A program made the position numbers and the translations under genes. The notes beneath the pieces were generated by a model. It ran no database searches, had not been told where the DNA came from, and was given only the letters and a program-made list of their open reading frames with translations. DNA of 64,000 nucleotides, from contig CM051462.1 of the NCBI GenBank assembly GCA_028095005.1, positions 87,245,846 to 87,309,845 of the forward strand. Direction: 5' to 3'. Shown piece after piece: positions 21,194 to 34,196 of this stretch; within the stretch, counting starts at the first letter, position 1, and every line of letters starts with the position of its first letter. This stretch comes from Rhynchospora pubera (lineage: Eukaryota; Streptophyta; Magnoliopsida; Poales; Cyperaceae).

Positions 21194-24100
21194 GTAACTT
21201 ATAAGTTTCGTTTACTATTTTTTTTAATTTATTTTAAGGACAATTATAGAAGTGAAACAATGATTTCAGACTGTACAATCGTTGCTCATATTTGTATTTT
21301 GTGGTATATTTTTTCTCCTTTATTGATTTATACTATTCATTGTCTAAAAAAAATTCTTTTTCTTTTTTTTTGTTTTAGGTTGTGATGCCGAGGTAGGATT
21401 CTGCTGGTATAAACCACCATACAGATTGCACATTGGTGAAGGCACGTCATCAGTTCCTACAATTGGTATGTGTTGCTTTCTCAAAGGAAAATAATTTAAT
21501 TAAGAGTAATTTACAAGCGGTTTGCAAATTCAAGAGTAAATTACAAGCGATTTTCACTTAGTCTATGCAAGTTCATAGCAGCAATAATTACTAATTGCCG
21601 ACTTCCAACTATGCTATCTTAGTCTATCTCTTATAGAGAATCACTCAAATTTATCCTACTGTTCCTTACTGATAACAAAGAGTTTTGGTTTGTCTTATCA
21701 TACTGTGCCTTAATTGTTTCATCTTATCCGATGCTTCAGTGTTCTGAAAAGTTTTTGTTCGATTATAACTTCAATTCTAAGAGTTTATGGTTGAAATCTG
21801 CGGAGGAGAAAATTTGGATTATCAATAGCTTCAAATCATAATTTTTTTGGCGTATTATGCTTTAGTTAGGTAAAAATAAAAATACAACAAATAAATGCTT
21901 TTGCTTCCCTTTACTGGAAACATGACTAAATAATTATTCCAATCCTAATTAAGTTCATGATGATGTATATATTCTGAATAGCATTGGATAAGCAAAGGCC
22001 GCCGACTTCATCGCTTTTATGCCATTTTCTAATTTCTGTTTCTTATAGATTAAAGAAATATACTGAAATAAAATGTAACCATGATTTCATCTCATTACAG
22101 GTGATGACATTCATGTCCAAAAGAAAAGAGAGGTCTAATGGCATCAATGCAAAAGTAGGAGCAAAGGAAAGCATCAAAATCTAGGTAATAGTTTTGTTGT
22201 TTGCTTTTCAGATGAGTGGAGACTGGAGAGAGGGAGTATTTAGGTTTGCAAAAAAATTTAGAATTCACTTCGAATTTTGCATATCGTAGGTTTTTGACAA
22301 CAAGGTCAAATTAGTACCGCACTGGCTCGATTTAGCTGATGGAGTTGTTTTTCCATATCTATTAGGGTATAATTAGTTTGGATATGCTATCTGATCCCTG
22401 ATTGTTCCTTCCTGTATACATATGGTAAAAAGTATAAACGTATACATATTAAAGATTCGGTGCCATAAAATCCAAACTGATTTATCTCATTACTCACCTA
22501 TAGATGCCATGAAATCCCAACTTGATCTGGTCAGTTTTGGTACAAAGTATAAATGTATTTCCTGTTACATTTTCTCTTTGTATAGTTTTTACTTATTTAA
22601 AATTTGAAACTATTTATGAGCACCTTCCATTTTTGTTAAAATATTTGTTATTTCAGGACCATGTGACAGAAAATCAAATGCAGCATTTTTATTTATCCAG
22701 GGAATTCTATTCTCAATAAACAATGGGAAGATGATCACAAGTTATCTTCATTAGGTAGGTAAAATTTTATTTTCTCATTCTTTTATTTATTCAATTGTTC
22801 AATTTAATATTTGGATAAAATCAAGTAACTATGAGGTTGCTTACTCATAAATAGTTTATGTTATTTTATTTCATTTTAATATGAATTTCCTGCTCAATGT
22901 GTAGAATATGAAACTGTTCTTTTGACTTCTTCTAGCTGTTCCAAAAATAGTTTTGATATTCTGAATTGTAGAATATTTCTTTTCCATATTGAAAATTCTA
23001 TAATATTTCCTTTCAGCTGAAGTATTCTTCGTTGAGCCTTTATAAATTACATAGGAAAAATAAATTTATAAAGAGAAAATGAAGAAGAAGCCAAAAGAAC
23101 AGTTTCCTTTCCAAATTGGTTTGTCTATCGTATGGATGACTTCGATTCCAATGTTTGCATTTCCTGTTATTTGATTGATGTTTAAGTAAAACATCAATTG
23201 ACAATAATTTTATATATTTCAATACAGATTTGTAGTGTTAGGAAATCATGGTGCATGAACATTCCAAACTATTTTTTTTCCTCATTAAGGTTACTCCTTA
23301 TTTGTAACTGTGGAAAAATATTCTCAATCTAATTTTTAATAGGTTAAGAAGGTTGCTACATGCTATTGTTGCTCAACTATCCAGAACCTGATGTTCTCTG
23401 GCCATCCTTTCTCTCATTACTAGAGTGACTTACAAGACCATCTACAAGAGGTTGCTCAACATGCTGTTTTGGTCAGTTTCTTATGTTAAACCGACAGAAA
23501 TTTTGGTTTGAAATAGCAAAATATTTTCAGTTTTACCCCTTGCTGTATTTTTTCGTTCTAATTCTGTTACTATTCTAAAGAACATGCCAGATTCTTTTTA
23601 ATGTGGTTGCAAATATCGAAATTCTTTTGTGTGCTAATCTTGATATAACTTATAGTTTGATTGCATTTCAGGATAAGAAATGGATGTGATATTGCTTAGA
23701 ATCTGATTGCACTAAAGGAGCATCATAAGGTTTTCTATATTTCTTCTCATCTCATTTTCAGGTTAGTATGTATATGGAGATTTCTCATAAGTTCATATAT
23801 AGTGAGGAATTGGTACATGGCTGAATTTTGGGGATTGGCTCACTTTAATTCAATTGTTTGGTTTATGTTCCTATATACGTGGGTCAGTTGTTCTTAAATT
23901 TCGATTCATTCTGGTAACTATAGTTGATAGGCTGACCGTATAATGGAGTAATGTACCGACAAGGTTGAGCTTCTAAGCTATATTCAGCTCCTAAACAAAA
24001 GATCAAGTCTTGGTGAAAGAACTTTGAGTCCTGAACATGTTATGTGTTGGTATGTTTATCCTTGCTGCATTCTATTTTGGATTGGCTAATTGGCAAGGAT

Positions 24101-25340
24101 ATAGAGGTTATTTAGCGACAAATTAATTACTGAAGGTGCTATTTTAAAATTACCCCCTTGGAATTGAAAAAGGCTGAATTTTCATCTCTTTATTTTGTGT
24201 TAAAAATTTGTTCTCATTGTTAGAAACTTATATCGTAATATGCAAAATGACAAGTCTATTGTGTATCGATGGCATGAAGGCATAGTAATATGTGTTTTCT
24301 TTAATGGGAATTGAGTCATTTTGAGGTTTAGTACCTTCATAATAATGCTGGCGTAATAGACCAAATAGTGAAGTCTAGGAGGGTGTGATAATTGTGAGGA
24401 ACAAAGTGGTCATGCGCATTGTGCATTGTGGTATTTTGCAAGTATTTCTATTTCTATGATTGAGTGGCATTTTTTTACGATAAATTATTAAAATCAAATC
24501 AATATAACGTCTTCGTTGTTTATTATTCACATATATCAATTAAGAAAGAGGAGATCGCGTGTTGCCCGAGAATAGCACTATAGATATAAGTTGGATGTTT
24601 GATAAGAGGATAGAAAGAACTCAGAACTCAATTACTGTGAATTGAACCATGAGTTCTTTTAACAAAATATATATTATAGCATGCACTTTGAATTTTCTCC
24701 ATACATATAGCGCACCTATAGTTTGTGTTGTGCCCTTGGTGATAATTTAGACCGTTAATTCATTTATTTCTATATTTTGTATTTTGTGAATGTATGATTT
24801 ATTTATCATTATACTAATGTAACGGTACCCTCTGGGCTAATTTAAAGAAAAAAAAACCACATGAATGTTGTATCTTCAATATAATATTTGACCTTCTTTG
24901 AACAACCTATAGGATACAAGAGCATTACTTTGACGATTTGACTCATGTGTGCAACAGTGGAAAGGAAAATATGAGAAGGCTAAAGCATCACCAAGAATCA
25001 TAACCATACAGATGCATGGAGCCAAATGAGCTATGTGGTTGCTGAGGAAGTATAATTTTTTTTTTCTTTATGCATTGGTAGTTCCAATTATTCTATATAT
25101 ATATGAATTAAACATGCTTACTAAATATTAGGTTGCAAATCATAATAAGTCGATGCTTCAATGAGATTGATGCGCATGATTTTATGATGAAGAAACTTTC
25201 AAATCAGATCACCTGATGCACACTCAAAAAGTAAGAATTGCAATTTATAAATGTGTGATACCGTTTTATAAATGAATTGGTTGTGTTGACTAAGTTCAGA
25301 TTGTATAATAAACACTCTATATATATCATTTGATATGGAT
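21194..25340. other. Helitron 1 interior, intron-like
   Basis: This T-rich sequence resembles plant introns, with several TTTCAG/TTACAG acceptors and GTAAGT-like donors but no long frame and no recognised domain. Confidence 0.4.
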
Positions 25341-26015
25341 TTAGGCCATGATTAGTATACACAATGTAAATGAAGTTAAATGTGTATATCTTGGTATGAA
25401 CGGGTCTGTGGGGGCGCGATGAGCTCTAGATGCAATTTTGATATAGGCTCAGGTTGTGTACCAATTCCTGGTACGAGATTTCAGGTTCTGGTATGGAAAC
25501 ATAGATGAGTTTGTGAATTCTGAAAAACTTTGAGAGTTTAAGTAAAGAAAAACAGAATTTTCTTTTATAACAGACATGAAATTTGTAAATTTCCAAGCTT
25601 AAATGGGGTTTAGGTGTAATTCCTGGTATTGAGTTGTAGATGTAATAAACTCAACAACAAAATAAAACACTATAGTAGTAAAATTTAACAAAAAAAATAG
25701 ATGAGAGAAAAAAATAGATCGCGCAACGCGCGACGGCCCCACTAGTTGTATTGTAATCCGATGCACACAAGACTTCAAGAGAACTATAAATGAAAACCAA
25801 AAGGAGTAATGTAATTTCGAATTAATATACATTTATAACAAAATTTTCACTGAAAAAATATATAAACCAACAAAAGAATTGCATTGTACTGGTCCTAATT
25901 TTTCAACAAAGAATAACCATTAAAAAACCTGGTTAATAAAAAAAAGAAGAAATCAACAAACGAATAAAAAATTATCCAATTGGGGCTCGACCCTCATTTA
26001 AAAAAAAAAGAGAAA

Positions 26016-26432
26016 TCAAATTGACCCTGTTCTTTCTAAACTCTGCTCTCGACAATACCGTAGTTCTAGGGACACTTGTCTCTCCATCTGAATATGCTTG
26101 TAAAAGTTTGTGATGAAGATCTCGGCCCTCTTATCTATGTCATCACTCGACGATACATTACTGCTTGTTCTTGTGACTTGAGATGCATTACTTGTTGTTC
26201 TTGACACACTAGCAGAATTTGAAGCCCATCCATATAAATCGACCGGCGTAGCATCATCGGTACAGTCGAGTAAACTAGGTTGGGCCTTGAAACTAACTTT
26301 GCAAGGTGTAAAGGAACCTCTAATTGAACAGAGAACCCATCTGGTTGCATCAAAAGATAGCAGAAATTTCACCTTTTGGATAGCATTCTTGAGTTTGTTG
26401 AGAAGGGCGCTTTTATTAATCGTTGTTTCCAT
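26016..26432 (-). CDS. DUF761 domain protein
   Basis: This is a 138-residue intronless frame starting METTINKSALL. Two conserved blocks are visible: an N-terminal basic-hydrophobic block (KLKNAIQKVKFLLSFDATRW) and the C-terminal DUF761 block DDIDKRAEIFITNFYKHIQM then ERQVSLELRYCRE, which reads D-I-D-x-R-A-E-x-F-I-x-x-F...RQ. Between them is a Ser/Thr-rich linker with SRTTSNAS and VTRTSSNVSS repeats. DUF761 (cotton-fibre-expressed type) proteins are plant-specific and of unclear biochemical role. The ATG at 26432 is chosen because it gives a conserved-looking start; an in-frame upstream TTG is not a likely eukaryotic start. The gene lies just downstream of Helitron 1, about 270 bp from its 3' end, so the Helitron sits near its 3' side. 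Confidence 0.85.
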   Translation of the reverse strand: METTINKSALLNKLKNAIQKVKFLLSFDATRWVLCSIRGSFTPCKVSFKAQPSLLDCTDDATPVDLYGWASNSASVSRTTSNASQVTRTSSNVSSSDDIDKRAEIFITNFYKHIQMERQVSLELRYCREQSLERTGSI

Positions 26433-27849
26433 CTTGCGTGATATGATCAAGAAAAGGTCAGGTACATAATGATAGTTATATATAGGTTTGATATCATGGA
26501 AGACGAGATGGAAATTGCCTTGTTGGTAAATCTGTGAAGTTGTGGACTAGTTCAAAGAATTTTAGATACAGCGCGGAGGAAAGCGACGTGCTGAGGAGGA
26601 AGTCTACAAATTTTGCTACAACTAGTTTGAAGAAAGACTAAGTTCTAATTATTAAATCTTCGCCTGTTAAGGTTAAGGGTCACCCAGGAAGGCTCCCAGC
26701 ATACGCATCAAGTAATAATTTAAGTGCTTAATTTGGTCTTCTCTCCAATTGTACAGATTACTTAGGACAGTTGCAAGATCCAAGCGTCATTTATTTATCA
26801 GATGATTATTCAGACAAATCTTGATTGTATATCAGCTTTTATCGTTCTGATCTAATTTAATCTCTAGTTTAAAAATCCGTATCAATCCGGAACACAACCG
26901 GCTTAAACATGCAAAAATAAATGGAAACGAAAATGATTAAATCTCAAAGGTTTTTATTATTCTAAAATAAACCTAATAATTACCAACTCGATAATACCAA
27001 ACGGTCCCTATAATTGATTCATAAGCAATGAAAGGTGGTGTACAATTTTCTTTTCTTTTTGTCAATTCGTGGTGCACAAAATTGTTGGTGTCAATGAAAA
27101 CCCTGTAACCAGCCTGTGTAATACCCAAGAAACGTCTAATTGGATATATGTTAACAAGCAAACTTCGTGGCCAAGTTTATCTTTTGTGAGTTTTGTCTCT
27201 GGGTTGCCCGCTTGATATGAAAAATCACCAGGATGATTGAATCCAGATTATTTGTTACAGGCATAAATGGCTGTTTAAATACCAGTATATAATATGACCT
27301 ATTGAGAATGTGAGATGCTCCACTTGTCATATTGGCGCGCGCCACAGAGGATCTCAGCTGATAATGAGGAAGACTGTCATCGGTGCCTTACTGCCTTTTT
27401 TGATTAAATTTTGTTAGTCAAGTCAAATGTCAAAGCACAAAATCCCAATTTGGACTATGCATGGGTTATTACTTATTGGATGGTGAATGCGTATAACTCG
27501 TAAGGCGGCAACGCATAAATCGGTCGCCTAAAAGCTTTGAAACTAACCATTTAATCCTTTGTTATATTTCGTTAGACGAAAGTTGAATTTCAAGGTTGAA
27601 TATATCTCGTTAGAGCTTGGATTTTTGGTATGAGGCTCTCTATGCCGGTAGAAAATTCTGGCGCTAAAATTCGTTTTAGTTCACGTGCCTAATTAATCAG
27701 GAGAAATTTTTTTTTGATGGCCTGTCGGCACTTACCGACGTCAAATCAGATTCAGAAAAGAAAAGAAAAAGATCGCTTTCTCCCGCTTTCCTCCCCTACC
27801 TAGAGTGGATCAGAGAGAAAACGCCGGTAAGTACAAAATGTTAATCCTA
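26433..27849. other. No gene recognised
   Basis: This includes the 5' flank of the DUF761 gene. Two short minus-strand frames at 26973-27345 show no recognisable motif. Confidence 0.4.
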
Positions 27850-28262
27850 ATTGAGGAGCCAAAACCTTGTGTTAGACTCAATATCCAACGTAAACTGTCG
27901 TAACGAAGTTCGTTGGTTGTTGAAGACCGCAACGGTGTTCCAAATCGTCCAGCAAGTTGCAGCCCATAGTGTGGACCAAAAAGTTCTAAGATGAATTGGC
28001 AAGTCCTCTGCAGTTGTTTGCCACACATTGAGTGCATCAATACTAGAGGCATTGTAAATATGTAATTAATGCCACATTAAGTTTAGTTGTCACCTTGGTG
28101 AGGATCTCCTTGGCAAAGGGGCAAGAAACAAAAAAGGAGCTTGAACGTGAATGAACCGGCCTGAAGCGGTGTTCTGCTTTTTATGGTTAGGCTATGAAAA
28201 GAGGTAGATGGGTCTGGTGATTTGAAGTCTCCACGGCCTGCAAATGACATAGTTTGCAAGCT
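27850..28262 (-). pseudogene. Degenerate 3' end of a LINE retrotransposon
   Basis: The minus strand encodes, in broken frames, pieces of the reverse-transcriptase-associated zinc-binding (zf-RVT) region: ACKLCHLQAVETSNH, then FFVSCPFAKEI, then VWQTTAEDLPIHL and FWSTLWAATCWTIWNTVAVF, ending RFWLLN and a stop. The order C-x2-C, SCPFAKE and W-x-LWA-x3-W-x-IWN is characteristic of plant non-LTR elements. Stops and frameshifts interrupt it. No poly(A) tail or target duplication is clear. Confidence 0.6.
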
Positions 28263-31200
28263 TCAGACGCTCAGTGTTCTTTTGCCCATTAAATGTGGCA
28301 AAGCATGATTCGATCGGTGGAAAAACTAAAGGCGGTAACTGTCTGTCATATATATCCATATATCCATTAAACGACTGACTCGACTTCTGAGATATTAATT
28401 ATATTGTCTACTTTTTTATACTCATTTTTAATATTGAGAGTACTATATGCCGGTAGAGGAATGCAATATCCACAAAATTTCAAGACAATTAAGAAGCTAG
28501 AGGAATGCAACAACGACGTGTTGGGATTAATTGATTATACGAACGATTCTATGAACTTAAGAAAATTTATTTAATTAATTAAAATCCTGAAAATAGAAAA
28601 TCCATGACCATCAAATTCCTCACATTTTATGAGAAGGCATGCCCAATTTCATGCAAAAGATTTAAAAGGAAGGATATCAAATAATTTTTTTTTGTATTGA
28701 ACGGGACTAAGATTTCTAAGGTAGAAGATGTGCCATAAATGGACAGCTCCATTGTCTTGAAAATGAAAACCATGGATCAAATGGAAAAATGAAAAATTCA
28801 AAATCAATTGGCAGAATGTGAAATCGTGGATATAAGAGCAAATACCATAGTGCAAAAGCCGAAAAGTGTAACTGTGCAAGATGATAGTACACTGTACACG
28901 AACTAAATTGAAAAATGAAGTATTGGGCTGCAAAAAGTAAAAAAAAGGAAAAAAGAAAAAAAGGCCCAGTTCTGATGACTAGCCCACCAGGGAACGCTTT
29001 CTCAACAGTTCTCTGTACTCTGCCACTGGAGCCCACTCGCCAGTGTCTCACTCACACGTGGCGCGCCTCGACTTGTTCTTGTCCTTGGGTCCTAGATTCA
29101 ACGGAAAAAGAAAAGAGGTAGTAAAAAAAAGGAAAGAAACGAAGTTCGCCTCTCAGCCAAGAACGGTTCCAGAGGTCCTCTCCACCGTTGACGAAATTCT
29201 TTGCACCGCTGGAAAGCCATACAGAGGAGAAGTTAGTGGTACCAATCTCGATTTATTTGGTGCTCTGGTAACATTCAATTTTTCTAAATAAATTTGGAGG
29301 CAGTGAAAGGAAGGAAACAAATTAAAGCCATTGAAGGCATGAGAGCTGGCAACAAAATTGGATGATCAATTGAAGCTGAAACAACACAGTAAGGTGGGAG
29401 CACCAATTGGCATCACTGCCTGATCAAATTGATCAAATATTGATTACCATTGACTAACAAGTTTAGTTGATAGTTAGTATGTGTTAAACAATAACAAGTT
29501 AGCATTCTCCAGTGATTAAAAATATATCTTAACTGCCAACCAAATCCACTGGAGACATTGTTGGCCTTGGCTGCAATTGGGAAGAAGTAAAAAGCTAAAA
29601 AGTGAAAAAAAGGGAGCAGTTCATGCTCATGCCCTCTCTCTGGTCCCCCTTCTCCATATGATTTCTACGCCAGTAAAAAAAATAAAACTGAGATTGCTTG
29701 TCCCCCAAATCACTTACATCAGCCATTGGATATTTGGATGATTGGGGGGGGGGGGGGATCATCTCAACCCTTGAATTATTTCCAAACCCTAATCTGGTGC
29801 ACATCCTCAAATTGATTCTCAACCTTTGGACGAAGGGGGACCATTGGATGACTGCCAGTAAGTGTGCTTCCCTCTGGCGCCAAGAGGAACTTCTCCAAAT
29901 CTAAAATAGTAAAGAGGTGTAGCAATTATACATTTATACTCTCTTTCACTAAGTTACCATGTGGCACTATGCCCTACTTATCTTATCAAGCCGAGCCAAT
30001 AACAAGCCACCACAACACCTCCAGAACATCATTAGTAGAAATTAATAAACTCAAACAAGGCTATCAGATTCAAGGGAGAGAGTAATTTAAATACAAGAGA
30101 GGAATCATCAGTCATAAGGCACCAATTGTCAAGGCGTGTGGCTGACTTGGCACAAGTGAGGAGTAGTAGTTTGAATAGACATGCTATTGCTACTGATACA
30201 TGCTTAGTGGGCATCAATTGACACTTGTAAACTAGTCATTGGAAGGTTCAATCAAGCAGTAGAGACATGAAGTGAAACAAAATATAGAAAAGCAAGTCGG
30301 TTTTAAATCTATACATCATAGCCATCAATCAAACTTCAAAGATCTGAGGTGATGCATGCGTCAAGTTGAATTAAGAAGGAAAACCTAATATTTTTTCTAG
30401 GTTAGAGAGGAAGATTAGTCTAGACATTTTATCAAACACTTTGTAAGCACACACTTCACATAGAAAAGAGAAAAATAGAGGTGAGAATTCACTTGTAACC
30501 ATCTGCCACTACATCAATAAAGCTTGTTTGAACTATTACTGCGTTGTTTTGGTCTCTTATCTGAGCACGACCACCAAGTCATGGTGTGCACGAGATGGCA
30601 CATGCACAACTTTTATTTTGCATAGTTTTGAAATATTAGTCTTTGATTCAGAAAATAAACATGCATGTGTTTTGACAAGAAAATAGACTACATGATTTTC
30701 TAGAAGTTATAATCTCTGTTCTAGTTTCTTGTGTAGACAGAAAATAAATTTTTACACACTAGAAGAAAGATTTTTATAACTAGACTTTTTTATTTATGTT
30801 GTATTTTGTTCTATTGATAGATTTATTTGATGTACTAAATGTAATAATTTTTTTTAGCAAGATTCAATTTTGTATCAATATGTCCTTAAAAATCTAGCAA
30901 TTTATTTTTATAGACTTTTCTGAATCTTGCAATATATAACGTAGCAAGTCTTTCAAAATAAATAGATCAAACAAGCATGCAAATAATAAACTAAATAAAT
31001 AGATCACAAATCAAAGTATCAAGCCAAACATGCCATAACATCAAACTAAATCTAACCTACATCCTTACCCTAAGACATAAAATGAACTACTCCATCATGT
31101 TCACAAACACAACAAATAAACATAGAAGTATAATAAAGATACATGTCCATAGAATATAATTGTAAAAGCATAAAAAGAATAAAGCAAACTATTCCGTTTA

Positions 31201-31618
31201 CGCTAGAACTTCGTCTTCTAATGCATTGGAAGGCTAGAGATGCGTGAGATTGAGTCCTTGCTGCTGTTGTCGTTTCAAACAGGGGCTAGACACTCAGGTT
31301 GATGAAGTAATCAATGGGAATTTAGAGATTTCGTGTATGAGAAGTGGGAAATCGCCGTGGGAATAAAAAATTGCGGCTTCAGGAAAGAAGGTAGGTTGAT
31401 TGTGAGAGAGGCTAGGGCGTCGAGGTTGCCAAAAGTTATCAAAATACCACTTCTCATCAATGAAAATCGATGCCATATATATCAGTTCAGTCCGAAATGG
31501 GATAGTTCGACCCTGAATAGAGTGGTTCGACATGGAGAGCGTGTGGAACAGTGCAACCGTGCACGTCGGTCCGAGGAAGAGTGAGTTCGGTCCGATGTGG
31601 TAGAGATGAGGTCGAACT
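28263..31618. other. No gene recognised; some GC-richer patches
   Basis: A GC-richer patch at 28960-29280 contains CACACGTGGCGCGCC and a frame reading PEVLSTVDEILCTAGKPYRG that ends near a possible donor (CTGGTAACA), but no family is recognised. A run of 14 G lies at 29744-29757. The stretch 30390-30580 has an AATAAAG signal in a UTR- or LTR-like context. The last 450 bp resemble retrotransposon sequence with repeated AGTTCGGTCC-type words. Confidence 0.35.
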
Positions 31619-33393
31619 TGTTAGAGATATGTCCTAGAAATTAATCGGTTTTTGGCTACTTCTATAGTTTATGTTATTGATGATATTTGGTCATTTGTTT
31701 ATTATTTAATTATTGACAGTTTATTCAGGTTGAGAATATGAATTGTGGATCACTATAGTTCATTTATGATTAAATGACAATAATAAATTGAAAATGTCCA
31801 TAGTTTTGATAATTAACAAGAGACATTAATTATCAGAAAAGACTAGTATACAAGTTAAGTGATGATTAAGTTCTACAAATCATAAGTAAGTAGTTACTAA
31901 CTTAATTGTATATGTATATGTTACTGGAACATAGTACATGACATGACCCAATGAAATAAATATGGATTGTTTTACGTGTCACTATTTATTTCATAAGTGT
32001 TTGATTCTGAGTTTGATATGGTTCAGTTTCTCCACATGAAGATATAGGTTTTGTAAATATCGTCTAACGTTGATTCTTGATAAGGGTTGCTATACGGACT
32101 TTATTTATGCTCTCTTGAATTGTGCGGAGAGAAACTGATCATCAAGATAACCATAAGTCCCTCGCTAGTTCACCTAGCGAGTGATGATATCCACTGGGTC
32201 CCATGATGGAGATGGATAGTTTGCTAGCAACTTATGCAATCATTTCTAGATAAAAAAATGTGTAATCTGCAAGAATTATACATTCCTATTTTGGATTATA
32301 CAAGGATATCATGTGACATAAGAATCAAAATAATAAGATATTATTTTCTTATTCAGGATTGAAGTGCTGTAATTGTACAAAGCTTATTTACGCGAATAAA
32401 AAATGATAACGTGTTGCTAGATACCGCTTATAATTAATGGAAATAAACGGTGATTTATTTTCCATGGCCAACGTAGCATAAATTCTCAAAGGGTCACACA
32501 AATAGGACTTCAACCAAACGTGCATTATTTGTTTGTTTGTAGTAGCGAGTATTGCGAATATATAATAAGTTGATTAATTAATTATATACCATCACGAATC
32601 GTTATATTCAATTAACACAAGAGGATCATACAAAAATAATATAATGAATATGCTAATTCCAAATTAATTATTAATATGTTAATAATTAAATTCGTTCAAC
32701 ACATATTTATTATACTGAGCAAATTGGGTTTTAGTTAATTGGTTAATTGAAAGCTCGATATGAGACAAACTGAAAGAGTGGTTTGATGGGCCATTATATC
32801 GTGTGGCTTGGCCCACATGAGGGCTGAAAATTTCAGCCATGATAGAGGCATTTTCGTCCAGGTGAAAATGAGAAGAGAGAAATCTAATTATGGAAGCGTT
32901 CTATATATATGTTGACGTTTCTTTGGGAACAAGTCAGCACAACTCTAACTTTCTCTCTCTCCTTCTCCTTGGCCAACGGCTAGACAAGAGAGAAAATATT
33001 TGTTTTCTCTCTTGTGTAGGCGCATCCCTCTCTCCTCTATACTGCTCATGTGTTGAGCGATTTTCACCTTTCAATTAATCAGTTAATCGCGCGAAAGGAG
33101 GAAAAGAGAATTAACTATCGTCTCGCGCACAAGCTAGTACTTATCGCGAGACTTCGGTTAATCTTCTAGGTGGACTCGAGGCAACTGGAGGATCGAGGAG
33201 GAGACGAGCACGCCACCGACTCCTAAGCAAAGGTCAAGCCTTCTAGTTACGATACTAGAGGCGGTAAATTCTCCTATCATTCTCTTAAAGTTTCAAATAT
33301 GCATAAATATCTATATTCGTATTTTTCGTGCTTGTTAATTACTTATTAAACGTTAATAAAAATTAAATTTGCATATGGACTTAGTTCCTCACA
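31619..33393 (+). mobile_element. Solo LTR, family X, copy A
   Basis: The segment starts TGTTAGAGATATGTCC and ends CTTAGTTCCTCACA, giving the TG...CA limits of an LTR. It contains a TATA box (TTCTATATATATG near 32900) followed by a pyrimidine-rich leader. It is homologous over its whole length to the inverted copy at 34588-36342. No internal retroviral-like genes adjoin it. Flanks (31603-31618 and 33394-33409) are 13/16 identical but no exact 5-bp duplication exists, so the insertion history is not simple. Confidence 0.65.
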
Positions 33394-33499
33394 GAGATGG
33401 GGTCTTACTGCAGTGAGTTGGGGTCGAACTAAGACTTGAACTGTGGTGTGTATTGTCTGTTGTGGCATGTGGCCTGCATGACGGTCTGGACAGTGCCCC

Positions 33500-34110
33500 T
33501 AGCGGCAAGAATGAGTCGTGTGTGCAAGCATAAATGTCCTTCTTGATCCTGTTTTCCCTTCAATCTTCATCATACCCTTTATAAGACAAGTAGAAGCGGC
33601 AGTATAGCCAAATTCTGAAAAAACACAACAAATCGTCAAACATTTTAAATGTCTTAGTGCTATTTTGGTGCCAAGTACGATCAAAATACCAATGAATATG
33701 AGAGATATCATTGCATTTAAAACAAGGCTCAAGATTAATCCTTCTACTACTAGGAGGTGTAGGTAGGATTGGAAGACGTCTGTCAAATGAAGAAGAATTG
33801 TTGGGACGCGTATTATCATCCATTGGCTTAATAGTTTGTAAAGTGAGTAGTTTCTCTATTAAATCCTTCACGCGTCCTATTCTACTGTCTTGCTCTAAAG
33901 AATGGCTCTTCAATTCATCAACATCCTTAGTTAGATTTTCCTCGTATTTTTGTACTCAAACGCAAGTTGTTTTCTCTCATCTCCTCTTTGAACTTGAGCA
34001 AAGCTTGGTTAGAAGAGTTTCTCTATCGTCAAGTGGTGAATTTTATGCTTTAGGCGACATCTTGATACTTCTTGAAACGAGAATTCAGTAATCCTAGTGG
34101 CAATCTTTAG
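33500..34110 (-). pseudogene. Degenerate LTR-retrotransposon gag
   Basis: On the minus strand, a leader ATG (near 34061) opens MSPKA, then stops; later open parts read KSHSLEQDSRIGRVKDLIEK, PTPPSSRRINLEPCFKCND and ISHIHWYF. The CFKCNDISHIHWYF part is a damaged CCHC zinc knuckle following a Pro/Ser-rich hinge, as in plant gag proteins. It follows directly after the primer-binding site at 34110-34123. Several stops and frame changes make it non-functional. Protease, integrase and reverse transcriptase are not found. Confidence 0.55.
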
Positions 34111-34123
34111 GCTCTAGATACCA
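34110..34123 (-). promoter_or_regulatory. Primer-binding site of element Z
   Basis: The minus strand reads TGGTATCTAGAGCC directly downstream of an LTR end (GCGTTACCA). It matches the initiator-methionine tRNA primer site TGGTATCAGAGCC with one inserted base. Confidence 0.65.
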
Positions 34124-34196
34124 CTGGTAACGCTCTAAAGCAATTTAGTAGCTAATTGGAAATAATTATGGATTAAATCAGAGAGGAAGAAGTATA

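Larger units (their letters stand above)
19272..25745 (+). mobile_element. Non-autonomous Helitron 1, 6.5 kb
   Basis: The 3' end is diagnostic: the palindrome TCGCGCAACGCGCGA (25719-25733) is followed by a short spacer and CTAG (25742-25745), with T next. This is the hairpin-CTRG-T layout of Helitrons. The 5' end is placed at TCCCTGC after A (19271), giving the A/T insertion site, and the next 40 bp contain ACAACTGT...AACAGTTGT as a 5' inverted repeat. Both ends and the last 400 bp are homologous to the element at 37718-41881. No Rep/helicase frame is present, so it depends on another copy. The interior looks like spliced gene pieces. The 5' limit is less certain than the 3' limit. Confidence 0.75.
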
